Shown here: positions 56,401 to 64,000 of the stretch, piece after piece | Layout of the letters: every line of letters begins with the position of its first letter | Position numbering within the stretch: position 1 is the stretch's first letter | Notes under the pieces: generated by a model | The model's database searches: none | Told to the model about the DNA's origin: nothing | The model's input: the letters and a program-made list of their open reading frames with translations, nothing else | Assembly: GCA_949372645.1 (NCBI GenBank) | Contig: CASIAP010000002.1 | Coordinates: forward strand, 62,001-126,000 | Source: Candidatus Poseidoniaceae archaeon | GTDB taxonomy: Archaea; Thermoplasmatota; Poseidoniia; Poseidoniales; Poseidoniaceae | Direction: 5' to 3' | DNA: 64,000 nucleotides | Translations under genes and position numbers: made by a program

Positions 56401-57016
56401 ATATGTTGAATTGACAAACCCTGTTGAATTATCTGTTGGTGGAATGGGTGGACACATCTTCCGCCGTTCAATCCATCTTGGCATGTCCATCCTTCCTTTC
56501 ATTTATTTTGAGTATGGTGAGTCTTTAGCTGACGTTGTTGGATTGACATTACCACAATTTATGTCTTCAATGGTCTTTTTGCTGTTTCTTTTGGAAGGTC
56601 TCCGATTTGGTTTTGGTATCACCATTTATGGCCAGAGAGAGTATGAAGCCGAGCAAATTTCGGCATTAGGCTGGGGCGCATTTGGTATTGGCTTAGTTTT
56701 TTTATTAGCTCCACTTGAAGCTTATGCATGGCCAATCATCCTTTCTTTATCTCTCGGTGACCCCTTTCTTGGTGAAATGAGGCGCAGAGGGATGGATACT
56801 CGAAATGTTATTCTTTCATCAGTCTTCTTCTTGTTCTTCGTTTGGATCGCCTGCTGGCACTTTTTTAGCACTCCATGGTGGCTAGCCTTTTTGTTTGCAC
56901 CTTTGTGTGTAGCTGCTGAGTGGCCTCGTCTCCGTTATATTGATGACAATGCCACAATGGTCCTCATTCCACTTGGGATGATTTTACTGCTCGAGCCTTT
57001 TCTCCAACTGATGTAA
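56393..57016 (+). CDS. Polytopic membrane protein, dolichol kinase / SEC59-like
   Basis: A 207-residue membrane protein with about six hydrophobic helices. It contains RRSIHLGMSILPFIYF and a C-terminal RYIDDNATMVLIPLGMILL. The RxxxH-type start and late DDN motif are features of the dolichol kinase / phytol kinase / CTP:phosphatidate cytidylyltransferase superfamily, whose archaeal members phosphorylate isoprenoid alcohols for lipids or N-glycosylation. ATG 56393 overlaps meaB by eight bases; an upstream in-frame ATG at 56378 lies inside meaB. The link to propionate metabolism is probably only by position. Confidence 0.7.
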   Translation: MSEYVELTNPVELSVGGMGGHIFRRSIHLGMSILPFIYFEYGESLADVVGLTLPQFMSSMVFLLFLLEGLRFGFGITIYGQREYEAEQISALGWGAFGIGLVFLLAPLEAYAWPIILSLSLGDPFLGEMRRRGMDTRNVILSSVFFLFFVWIACWHFFSTPWWLAFLFAPLCVAAEWPRLRYIDDNATMVLIPLGMILLLEPFLQLM

Positions 57017-57042
57017 TCCAAATAATCTGTAGAAGTTGACTC

Positions 57043-57050
57043 AATATATT
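57043..57050 (+). promoter_or_regulatory. TATA-like element for the asnB-gshA operon
   Basis: AATATATT at 57043-57050 lies about 40 bases before ATG 57089, which would start a transcript near 57075. A purine stretch GAGGGATAG then precedes the small gene. This is consistent with a leadered operon promoter. It is the only strong TATA-like element in the 70-base gap. Confidence 0.45.
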
Positions 57051-57088
57051 CAAATGATGGTTAGCATTGGCAAGGTTGAGGGATAGGT

Positions 57089-57205
57089 ATGGACGAAGAG
57101 ACCAACGATTCAGCACCACCACAAATCGCCTATTTTTTTGTCTTTTCACTCGGTGTCATTTTCCTCGCCATCTCTATGGTCAGATACCCTCTTTGGGGTC
57201 TTTGA
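57089..57205 (+). CDS. 38-residue membrane miniprotein
   Basis: A very short gene. It starts with an acidic, Pro-containing cytosolic or exposed stretch (MDEETNDSAPPQ), followed by one hydrophobic helix (IAYFFVFSLGVIFLAISMV), and ends RYPLWGL. GAGGGATAG lies just before the ATG at ribosome-binding distance, and a TATA-like element is 40 bases upstream. It is 43 bases before asnB on the same strand. No family is known to me. The hydrophobic helix and ribosome-binding site argue that it is real; it may be a subunit or regulator of the membrane protein encoded at 60.3 kb. Confidence 0.5.
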   Translation: MDEETNDSAPPQIAYFFVFSLGVIFLAISMVRYPLWGL

Positions 57206-57248
57206 TTTCTAAGGGATGCTTGAAGAAGGTCGTCGTTTTGGCTGCCTT

Positions 57249-59033
57249 ATGTGTGGCATAGGTGGGATGTTCGGAGAACCCGACCCTGCAGTTGTTCACA
57301 GAATGAATTCACTCCTCCACCATCGTGGACCAAATGGAAATAATGTTTGGTCAGATGAGCATATTTCACTCGGACATACACGCTTAGCGATTGTCGACTT
57401 AGCAGGGAGTGACCAGCCACTTTTCGGCTCGAATCGAGAGGTTCTTGTGGCGAATGGTGAACTCTATAATTATCAAAAAATACGTTCTCAACATCCTTCT
57501 TTTTCTTGGACCACAAAGGGCGATTCCGAAGTGATCTTAGCGCTTCTTGATGCTTCGAAATCAAAGCATTCAGGCGTGTTAAGTGCTCGGCAACATGCCC
57601 AATGGATTGCACAATTGGATGGTATGTATGCATTTGCAGTTTGGGATTCGGAGACTCGTCATTTGCTTTTGGCACGCGACCCGCTCGGGATCAAACCACT
57701 GGTACGAACATGTGTTGGGGGGTCTCTTCTCTTTGCCAGTGAAAGTAAGGCATTAAGAGCACATGAAGGACATGTCCCGGCTCTTGATGAGCAAGCACTC
57801 GTTGCCCGGCTTGCTTGGGAATATTCACTTGATGGAACGACGTTACTCAAGGATGTCAGCCAAGTTCGACCAGGTACGGTTGAAGTTTGGGCATTGGACT
57901 TTGAAGGTAAAGCCAAACTGCTTGACCGAGCCATTATTGAACAACAAAAAGTCAATCCCTCAGACTCATGGAGTCCTGAAAGAGATGCTGAATTCCTCCT
58001 CGAAACATTTGTTGAAGGAGTTTCAGAGCGCCTCATGTCCGATGTTCCAGTCGGAATTGTACTTTCAGGTGGCCTTGATTCTTCGTTAGTAGCTGCTGTT
58101 GCTCATGAAGCAGCAGAACGTGCGCAACAGCCAGTACCTGCCTGTTGGACGGTTGCTGAAAGTGAAGACAACCCCGACTGGATTGCCGCAGAAGAAGTAG
58201 CTTCCTCGTTTGATTTGGTTCATCACCAGCATATCCTTGAACCCGATTCGTTCGATACACTGCTTCCTGATTTGTCATGGCATGGTGAAGACCTCGATGT
58301 GACCGTGCTGTTTTTCCAACCACTGTTCCAAAAAATGTCACAACATGTGACGGTTGGATTGTGTGGACAAGGGGCAGATGAATTACATGCTGGTTATCCA
58401 CGATATCGAGATTTGAAATCCCATGGTGAAATGATTGATGCACGTTTAGCATCGATGGAACATCCCTTTGCACGCCAAATAGAAAATGAAACATTACCCA
58501 TAGGTGAACACTGGTATACGAAGGGTCATGCAGGCAGTAGCCATACGGGTTCACTGGAAGAATTCCTTCAATTCGAGCTTGATCATGGTCAACTTTCAAA
58601 TTTCCAATTACGATTAGTTGACCGTCATTCGATGGCCCACTCATTGGAAGTACGAGTTCCATTCCTTTCTTCATCGCATCGTCAAGCCACTCACCACCTT
58701 CCCATGGAATGGCGACTTCCCTCAAGCGGTGATGAAAAGATTGCCCTGCGAGCAGCAGCTTCGCTTACTTCATTACCCAAGCATATCGTTGGTCGACCGA
58801 AATTACCTGCAGGTCGAGCAACATCTCCAACTTTAATCGATAATCTTCTTGCAGAATATAAACCTCAAACGGAGGAGATTCTCACTCGGTATCCTTTACT
58901 TTCTGGGGCTTTGAAGACACAGCCTGATATAGCCCTGGGTTTAGGTTTGTTTGAGGCAGTTCATATTTTGGACAGAGGGGCGAGAAAACCTACTGGTTCT
59001 ACCATGGATTTACTCAACGAGGTGATTGGATGA
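57249..59033 (+). CDS. asnB: Asparagine synthetase (glutamine-hydrolysing)
   Basis: Makes asparagine from aspartate, glutamine and ATP. Start ATG 57249 puts the catalytic Cys at position 2 (MCGIGGMFG), as needed for the Ntn amidotransferase domain, which continues MNSLLHHRGPNGNN, HTRLAIVDLAGSDQP and VANGELYNYQ. The synthetase half has the ATP pyrophosphatase motif VLSGGLDSSLVA and GLCGQGADELHAGYPRY. At 594 residues it is slightly longer than E. coli AsnB (554). It overlaps the gshA start by four bases. Pairing with GshA may hint at a non-standard amide product, but the motifs are those of ordinary AsnB. Confidence 0.9.
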   Translation: MCGIGGMFGEPDPAVVHRMNSLLHHRGPNGNNVWSDEHISLGHTRLAIVDLAGSDQPLFGSNREVLVANGELYNYQKIRSQHPSFSWTTKGDSEVILALLDASKSKHSGVLSARQHAQWIAQLDGMYAFAVWDSETRHLLLARDPLGIKPLVRTCVGGSLLFASESKALRAHEGHVPALDEQALVARLAWEYSLDGTTLLKDVSQVRPGTVEVWALDFEGKAKLLDRAIIEQQKVNPSDSWSPERDAEFLLETFVEGVSERLMSDVPVGIVLSGGLDSSLVAAVAHEAAERAQQPVPACWTVAESEDNPDWIAAEEVASSFDLVHHQHILEPDSFDTLLPDLSWHGEDLDVTVLFFQPLFQKMSQHVTVGLCGQGADELHAGYPRYRDLKSHGEMIDARLASMEHPFARQIENETLPIGEHWYTKGHAGSSHTGSLEEFLQFELDHGQLSNFQLRLVDRHSMAHSLEVRVPFLSSSHRQATHHLPMEWRLPSSGDEKIALRAAASLTSLPKHIVGRPKLPAGRATSPTLIDNLLAEYKPQTEEILTRYPLLSGALKTQPDIALGLGLFEAVHILDRGARKPTGSTMDLLNEVIG

Positions 59034-60247
59034 CATTTGTACACACATTAACCCCGTTACTTGAAAGTAAGCGTGCCGAAATCACTGCATGGATGTCCCA
59101 AAAGAGAAGTGAAGTACCGATTCCAATCTATGGCAGCGTCGATATTCGGGATGCTGGTTGGAAAATCAGTGTCGTTGATGCAAATCACTTCCCAGCAGGT
59201 TTCAATAATATTTCAAGTGAAGACAAACCATCTCTTGGAACACTTCTTCGGACTCATATTCAGCGTGAATATACCGACTGTCAATGGGTCCATCTTTACC
59301 CTGAATCCCATACCCGTAACAAAGGGTATATTGAGAACCTTATCACCTTGAAAGAGTTGCTCGAAATTGCAGGATTCCGCTGTACTGTTGGATCTGTTGA
59401 TTTTGCAGAATTGGGTCACCTCATTGGCCTTTCTGGTGCTTTGAAACTGGACCAAGTCGAATCTAAAAAGAAGGATGGAAAAGAAATCTTACTCATTGAT
59501 GGCCAGACACCCGACCTGATACTCCTGAATAATGATTTGACTGAAGGTATTGTCGCAGGTCTCGGCAGCCAAATTGTGTCGCCTCCTCCTTCGATGGGTT
59601 GGCACCGAAGAAGGAAATCTCAGCATTATGAAGTTCTTCGAGAATACGTTGAAGAGATTGCTCAAATGATTGGTATTGACTCTTGGCACTTCATGGCGGA
59701 TTGGTTTGTCTCGAAAAATAAATGCTTAGAGAAAGAGGCATGTCGAATCGAACTGGCTGCCGAAGTTGATACTTTTTTGGAAGCACTCCGTCAAAAATAC
59801 CAATCGCTTGGGGTCGTTCGAGAGCCAGTTGCTTTTATCAAAAATGACCGAGGTACCTATGGTCTTGGTATCATGACTGTTCGAAGTGGGAGTGAACTCT
59901 TGGAACTCTCGAATCGGAAAATGAATCGACTGATGTATTCCAAAGGTGGTGTTGATGTTGAAAACTTCCTCATCCAAGAAGGAATCCCGACTATTCTCGT
60001 CAATGAGGACGGAGCTCCGGTTGAACCAGTCGTCTATCTCGTCGATGGGCAGGCTGCTTCATGGTTCTATAGAATCAACCCAAAGAAATCAGATATTGAC
60101 AATTTGAATTCTCCGAGTGCCCAATTTGAATCCTTTTCACAATCTGGTGGTCAATATGGCGAACATGCACATGGTTGGCATGCTTTAGTTGCAGAACTTT
60201 CGATGTTAGCAATGGGTCGGGAATTGCTTTCATACGGGAATCAATAA
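59030..60247 (+). CDS. gshA: Glutamate-cysteine ligase, proteobacterial (Thiobacillus) type
   Basis: Makes gamma-glutamylcysteine from glutamate, cysteine and ATP. The 405-residue sequence follows the family first defined from acidophilic Thiobacillus: PIYGSVDIRDAGWKISVVDANHFPAGFNN, YPESHTRNKGYIEN, ILLNNDLTEGI, then MGWHRRRKSQHYEV, FIKNDRGTYGLGIMTV and QEGIPTILVNEDGAPVEPVVYLVDG. It is unrelated to E. coli GshA. Archaea rarely make glutathione; some haloarchaea use gamma-glutamylcysteine itself. gshB was not found in the window. It overlaps asnB by four bases and is probably horizontally acquired. Confidence 0.87.
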   Translation: MTFVHTLTPLLESKRAEITAWMSQKRSEVPIPIYGSVDIRDAGWKISVVDANHFPAGFNNISSEDKPSLGTLLRTHIQREYTDCQWVHLYPESHTRNKGYIENLITLKELLEIAGFRCTVGSVDFAELGHLIGLSGALKLDQVESKKKDGKEILLIDGQTPDLILLNNDLTEGIVAGLGSQIVSPPPSMGWHRRRKSQHYEVLREYVEEIAQMIGIDSWHFMADWFVSKNKCLEKEACRIELAAEVDTFLEALRQKYQSLGVVREPVAFIKNDRGTYGLGIMTVRSGSELLELSNRKMNRLMYSKGGVDVENFLIQEGIPTILVNEDGAPVEPVVYLVDGQAASWFYRINPKKSDIDNLNSPSAQFESFSQSGGQYGEHAHGWHALVAELSMLAMGRELLSYGNQ

Positions 60248-60286
60248 CACCCGTTCTTGCTAAGAGGGGTACCTCCTCCCAAGAAC

Positions 60287-60961
60287 ATGAACAGAGCGTG
60301 GGTCTATATCGGCACCATCGCCCTGGGACTTTGGTTTTCTGCTACTGCTTGTAATGGTTTGATTCCAGATGAATATGCAGAATTACCCGTTAACCTGTGG
60401 TGTTGGGGTCTTTTTGCTTGGCTCTATCGTGGCGGAAGTCGAAAGCAACGTATTGAGATGATTACAGTGATTGCAATTGCAACACCAATGGAATTGTTCT
60501 TTAGCGAAATTTGGCTGATCTATGAATATCAACGTGGCCTCATGCCACTGTTTGTTCCTGCAGGTCATTATTTCCTGTTTGATCTTGGGCGAATGGCAGC
60601 AGACACGATGAAAGAAACTTGGGCCTTACCTTTACTCGCACCTTTTGTTCCTTTGGTTGCATATGGTGCCTGGACGGGTGGGGATACATCAGCAGTTTTC
60701 CTCTTGGCTCTTGTTTTAGTTTTCACCAAATGGGGGCCACAACCACGATTATACTCGGCTATGGCATGGGCTGCATTGGCCATGGAGATTTGGGGAACTT
60801 CACTCAGCAACTGGACATGGGCAAGTCAAGTTCCTTGGACGGGTTTAACCGCTTGGAACCCTCCATTACTGGTTGGTTCTTTCTATTGTTTTGGAGACCT
60901 CTTGGTCAACATGGCTGTCGTCAAGTTTGAAGGGAAGGACCCGTTGGAGGTACTTGTATGA
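60287..60961 (+). CDS. Uncharacterised polytopic membrane protein
   Basis: A 224-residue protein from ATG 60287 with about six hydrophobic helices. Notable conserved-looking features are an early Cys/Pro/Asp segment (SATACNGLIPDEYAELP), ELFFSEIWLIYEYQRG followed by LPLFVPAGH-like MPLFVPAGHYFLFD, and Trp-rich loops (NWTWASQVPWTG). The Pro-Ala-Gly-His motif inside the membrane could hold a metal or haem. No family is recognised. It is placed between gshA and a 2[4Fe-4S] ferredoxin with a four-base overlap to the latter, so membrane-linked redox work is possible but unproven. Confidence 0.75.
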   Translation: MNRAWVYIGTIALGLWFSATACNGLIPDEYAELPVNLWCWGLFAWLYRGGSRKQRIEMITVIAIATPMELFFSEIWLIYEYQRGLMPLFVPAGHYFLFDLGRMAADTMKETWALPLLAPFVPLVAYGAWTGGDTSAVFLLALVLVFTKWGPQPRLYSAMAWAALAMEIWGTSLSNWTWASQVPWTGLTAWNPPLLVGSFYCFGDLLVNMAVVKFEGKDPLEVLV

Positions 60962-61290
60962 CCTCCTCCGACGAGTTGCGAAAGCGTCGAGAACAGGAGG
61001 CTGTACGTATTCGTACTTCACTCAATAGACTTCGAGGTGAACAACGTGCATCCCTCAAAGGTGGTGAGACGGCCGTTGCTTTTGTTGAAGAGCGTCTCTG
61101 CATTGGGTGTGACCAATGTACCATTGTTTGTGACGATGATGCCATTGAGATGTATAAGGTCGATATGGTGAGTCCTTTGATTCATGTTGAGTCAAATCAA
61201 AAAGCCAAGATTCTCCGTGCTGATTGCACAGGCTGTCGATTGTGTGTTTTAGCATGCCCAACAGATGCAATCACAATGATAGATCGATGA
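60958..61290 (+). CDS. 2[4Fe-4S] ferredoxin with charged N-terminal extension
   Basis: A 110-residue ferredoxin. Two cluster motifs are present: CIGCDQCTIVCDDDA and CTGCRLCVLACPTDA. The second is the standard CxxCxxCxxxCP; the first ends CD instead of CP, a mild deviation. The N-terminal 40 residues are a charged helix (DELRKRREQEAVRIRTSLNRLRGEQ), which could dock to a partner. Its start overlaps the membrane-protein stop by four bases (ATGA). It may be the electron carrier for that membrane protein. A small membrane-protein gene follows after ten bases. Confidence 0.9.
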   Translation: MTSSDELRKRREQEAVRIRTSLNRLRGEQRASLKGGETAVAFVEERLCIGCDQCTIVCDDDAIEMYKVDMVSPLIHVESNQKAKILRADCTGCRLCVLACPTDAITMIDR

Positions 61291-61300
61291 GGTGAACACG

Positions 61301-61591
61301 ATGTCAAAGAAAGATAAACAAGATACAGCACAACGTTTTGGTGGAGAATTCGGGCCGTACCGGAAAGAAGGAACACCTGGAGTATCGCTTTCAACGTTCA
61401 AGACGCTCGTTTGGACTTCGAACATCGGAGGTATGCTCTTGTGTGTTGTTGCCCTTGAGATGCTTTTTGTCCGACAGATGTTCGGCTGGGGCCTTGCTTC
61501 ACTCATTCTCGGGGTTGTCATTGCTTTGTTTCCATCAAACTATGAAATTGTTGGAATGGATGATGGCCAATCCCCACCCCAGGAAGATTGA
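61301..61591 (+). CDS. Small two-helix membrane protein
   Basis: A 96-residue protein from ATG 61301, preceded by GAGGTGAAC at ribosome-binding distance. It has a hydrophilic N-terminus (MSKKDKQDTAQRFGGEFGPYRKEG), two membrane helices (IGGMLLCVVALEMLFV and WGLASLILGVVIALFPS) and a short acidic tail (DDGQSPPQED). No family is recognised. It is the last gene of the asnB-gshA-membrane-ferredoxin run and meets the SAP-domain gene tail to tail. Confidence 0.75.
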   Translation: MSKKDKQDTAQRFGGEFGPYRKEGTPGVSLSTFKTLVWTSNIGGMLLCVVALEMLFVRQMFGWGLASLILGVVIALFPSNYEIVGMDDGQSPPQED

Positions 61592-61592
61592 C

Positions 61593-62354
61593 TCAAACCT
61601 TCATTTGAGACTGGCAAGTTGGACACTCAATCATCCCTGAGTACTCTTTTGGAACGTTGAGTTCAGCTTTACATGATCGGCATTTGATATTCGGGTTAGG
61701 ATCTCCTGAGGAGGTCTGGTTCAAGATTCTTTCAATTGGTTCAGGCCATCCCTCTTTGAGTGTCGAAAGCAGGAGAGGTAGTGCAACCAAAATCATACAG
61801 GTGATTGAAGTCATGATCGATGTCATAATCATCTCATCACCCCAGGCAATTGAAACTGGATTGGGTTCCGCACCATGGAAAGCAATACTAAACAGACCTG
61901 ATATGACAAGAACTCCGAGCGTAAAATAGACGCCATTACGGTAGCCCCTGTACGTTATCACTCCTCCCATCAAATATCCAATTCCTATTAGAAACGCTAC
62001 AGGAGAGAGTAACCAACTTTCAGCACTTCCTCCACCCACCGAAAACACGAGCGACCAAAATAACCGGAAAACAGCATAGATGATGATACAAACTCCAATT
62101 CCGTTTGCCAGCTCACTTTCATCTTTATCGACATACAATTTCTGTTGTTGTGTCGTGACTTGATGATAGCCTGCGGGAATTTGAAAACCAATGGTAGGTT
62201 GTCGGATTTGAGGAGCTGGTTGGGCAGCTTCGTCTGCTTCCATCAAACGAATCACAACTTCTTCTTTGACACCCGAGACACGTAGTCCACGGTCTTTACA
62301 CAAACTTTTCAGCTTCAGGAGTGTCAAGTCATCATAGTTCATGATAAGGGACAT
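61593..62354 (-). CDS. Membrane protein with N-terminal SAP motif and C-terminal zinc ribbon
   Basis: A 253-residue protein. The N-terminus has a SAP-like motif (LTLLKLKSLCKDRGLRVSGVKEEVVIRLMEAD, about 11-42), followed by a Pro/Gln-rich linker, four or so membrane helices (about 90-215), and a C-terminal zinc ribbon (CRSCKAELNVPKEYSGMIECPTC). Both ends are probably cytosolic. SAP motifs bind DNA or nucleoprotein, and the ribbon could bind RNA or protein. The same SAP plus membrane design occurs in the M28 peptidase at 14-16 kb. Start is ATG 62354 or 62342. Confidence 0.75.
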   Translation of the reverse strand: MSLIMNYDDLTLLKLKSLCKDRGLRVSGVKEEVVIRLMEADEAAQPAPQIRQPTIGFQIPAGYHQVTTQQQKLYVDKDESELANGIGVCIIIYAVFRLFWSLVFSVGGGSAESWLLSPVAFLIGIGYLMGGVITYRGYRNGVYFTLGVLVISGLFSIAFHGAEPNPVSIAWGDEMIMTSIMTSITCMILVALPLLLSTLKEGWPEPIERILNQTSSGDPNPNIKCRSCKAELNVPKEYSGMIECPTCQSQMKV

Positions 62355-62390
62355 GAAACAAGAATGATAAAGTTTTAGCCGTCAAAACTT

Positions 62391-64000
62391 TCAAGCTTCG
62401 ATTTCGAGAGAAGAACTTGATTCGGATACAGCTCGAGCCTTTTTGGCATCAACTTGGCGGGCAAGGAAAGAAACGACATCGAGAATTTCAATATCTTCGT
62501 AACGCTCATCGCCTTCAAACTTAAGACATTCAAAGTGCGATACACACTTTGGACAAGAGGTCAACATTGTATCAGCGCCAGTGGCACGGATCTCTTCCAT
62601 GCGTGTGACACGGAGAGAACGTGCGTTTTCATTGCATGACATCATACTTGAGACCCCACAGCACATTGCGTCTTCACCGCTGTGTTCCATCTCGACGATT
62701 TCCACACCTTCAACGCCAGCGATAAGTTGTCTTGGTTCATCATAGACTCCCATTTGGCGTCCAAGACGGCAAGGGTCGTGATAGGTGACGGTTGTTTCCT
62801 CTTCGGCTTTGAGGTTCATGTCAAATCCATTTTCAATCAAGAATTCGGTCGTATGCATGACTTTCACTCCTTCAAGTTCGTAATCACGAGCAAAGGTTCG
62901 GAAACATTCAGCGCATGAGGATACGAGTGTGTCAATGCCAGATTGTTCAATCTTCTTTTGGTTGTAGGCTTTGAGTTTGTCAAAGACTTCATCGAGACCT
63001 TGCCACTTTTGGTCATGGCCACAGCATTTCAAGAAATCCCTGCCGAGATACGAAACATCCATTTCCATTTCATCGAATAAAGTAAAGGCCGAAGTTGTAG
63101 CATCGCCGAGGTTCATGTCACCTTCATTGACGTGTGAGAACACCATCTCTTGATCGAGATAATCGACACATCCAGGATAATATCCAATGTTTGAGGTCAA
63201 TGGATAATCTTTGACAGCAATGAAGTCATCATTTGCGGTTTCTTCTGCTTCAGCAGCAAGAACAGCTTGTAACACAGTGTGCGCAATTTCTGCTTGTGGT
63301 CCACCGACAATAAGCGATCGACGGATATCAACATAGGAGTCATAGTCAACCAGTTGCGGGCAAGCGTTAGTACACGCAGTACACGTCAAGCAGGAATACA
63401 TCGGTACCCCATCATCTTCATTGTTCCAGGAATTGTAAATGATATTGAGTTTGTCTCCACCATTAAACAATCGAACTGGGCAAGCATCGTCGCACAAGTC
63501 GCAGCCGTAGCACTTGTTCATTTCGAATTCATATCCACGTCCCATGGAGCGTAGAACAACAAAGACCATTGCTCCAAAAGTCAAACAAGGAATGAACATT
63601 GCATAGGTTAGTTTTGCATCGAGTGCCTTTGGATTGGTATGGTACGTTGGGTTTTCTGCAGATGAAAAGTGACCCCCACCTATCGCCATTTCTTCAGCAT
63701 TCGATAGATTGACCGTCATGCCTGCAAGTGATGCAGGTGCATCTTCGTCCCAGACCAAGAGTGGTTGGAAAGAAGCGATGCCGAACGAAGTTTCAGTTTG
63801 GATGCTGTTGTTGAGTGCAAGAGCTCCACTGGCGACAACCGAATAGGTGTAATCATAGGTTCCAACTGGTAATTCGACCGTAGCGCCAAGACAATTGTCG
63901 AATGAAGAAACAGTTGCCCCATTACTGTTGGTCACTGTTAAACTCGAACTGATCATGGATGCCGTTGAAACATCATTGATTTTACGTTCTGATGAACGGT
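62391..64000 (-). CDS. Membrane-anchored heterodisulphide-reductase-like Fe-S oxidoreductase, 5' end outside the window
   Basis: The open frame continues past base 64000, so the true N-terminus is missing. Seen here are a beta-rich, probably extracytoplasmic part (about the first 105 residues), one membrane helix (MFIPCLTFGAMVFVVLRS), two [4Fe-4S] motifs (CYGCDLCDDACP and CLTCTACTNACP), and two CCG domains (GYYPGCVDY to LKCCGHD; YHDPCRLGR to MCCGVSSMM). This is the HdrD/GlpC type that links quinone or thiol oxidation to other dehydrogenases. No glpA- or lldF-like partner is in view, so the electron donor is unknown. Fusion to an external domain is unusual. Confidence 0.88.
   Translation of the reverse strand, partial: RSSERKINDVSTASMISSSLTVTNSNGATVSSFDNCLGATVELPVGTYDYTYSVVASGALALNNSIQTETSFGIASFQPLLVWDEDAPASLAGMTVNLSNAEEMAIGGGHFSSAENPTYHTNPKALDAKLTYAMFIPCLTFGAMVFVVLRSMGRGYEFEMNKCYGCDLCDDACPVRLFNGGDKLNIIYNSWNNEDDGVPMYSCLTCTACTNACPQLVDYDSYVDIRRSLIVGGPQAEIAHTVLQAVLAAEAEETANDDFIAVKDYPLTSNIGYYPGCVDYLDQEMVFSHVNEGDMNLGDATTSAFTLFDEMEMDVSYLGRDFLKCCGHDQKWQGLDEVFDKLKAYNQKKIEQSGIDTLVSSCAECFRTFARDYELEGVKVMHTTEFLIENGFDMNLKAEEETTVTYHDPCRLGRQMGVYDEPRQLIAGVEGVEIVEMEHSGEDAMCCGVSSMMSCNENARSLRVTRMEEIRATGADTMLTSCPKCVSHFECLKFEGDERYEDIEILDVVSFLARQVDAKKARAVSESSSSLEIEA

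Noticed and set aside
57249-59033. asnB read as part of a natural-product (lasso or beta-lactam) cluster
   Set aside because: Motifs are those of ordinary asparagine synthetase with Cys2, and no precursor peptide, protease or transporter for such a pathway is adjacent.

Overview
The window is about 64 kb of gene-dense archaeal chromosome with moderate GC. The gene set points to a planktonic, aerobic, heterotrophic euryarchaeon, most like Marine Group II (Candidatus Poseidoniales); this assignment is an inference. Archaeal markers are class I lysyl-tRNA synthetase, aRF1, aIF2-beta, archaeal-type UMP kinase, archaeal Nog1, an XPD-type helicase and TATA-type promoters. Bacterial-looking metabolism is laid over this: a complete pyruvate dehydrogenase operon with lipoate genes, class Ia ribonucleotide reductase, biotin-dependent propionyl-CoA carboxylase, B12-dependent mutase parts, NADP-type glutamate dehydrogenase and a proteobacterial-type glutamate-cysteine ligase. 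No rRNA, insertion sequence, prophage or CRISPR array was seen.

Layout. 1-12.9 kb: information processing and nucleotide genes (carB 3' part, lysS, a GfcR-like PRTase regulator, aIF2-beta, a thioredoxin-like ferredoxin, a pterin dehydratase, nog1, argS, prf1, pyrH). 12.9-17.8 kb: a seven-gene minus-strand run (unknown Zn protein, folB, parvulin, membrane M28 peptidase, ubiX, lipB, dut). 18-22.4 kb: cold-shock protein, cutA and nrdBA. 22.5-28.6 kb: lpd, pdhC, pdhB, pdhA and lipA in one operon. 28.7-41.7 kb: a pteridine-reductase-like SDR, tRNA-Leu(UAA), and two consecutive surface proteins of 985 and about 2,990 residues. 41.7-48 kb: an Hsp20-like protein, XPD helicase, a structured gap, a ribbon-helix-helix regulator, gdhA and sixA. 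48-57 kb: a repeat-rich surface protein, then divergent propionyl-CoA carboxylase and methylmalonyl-CoA mutase genes. 57-64 kb: a small-protein/asnB/gshA/membrane protein/ferredoxin operon, a SAP-domain membrane protein and a membrane-anchored Fe-S oxidoreductase that runs off the window.

How the genes fit together. PDH with LipA and LipB makes acetyl-CoA from pyruvate. The biotin carrier, carboxyltransferase, B12-binding subunit and MeaB route propionyl-CoA towards succinyl-CoA. The secreted or anchored peptidase and the huge Ca-binding surface proteins fit a particle- or protein-degrading lifestyle. Two conserved genes, aIF2-beta and gdhA, are each split by an apparent one-base insertion. 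That is either sequence error or +1 frameshifting, and it is the most directly checkable oddity here. Other points of interest are the transglutaminase-like giant surface protein with a cytosolic DUF4129-like tail, the gshA cluster, two membrane proteins with cytosolic SAP motifs, and a structured intergenic stretch at 44.4-44.7 kb.
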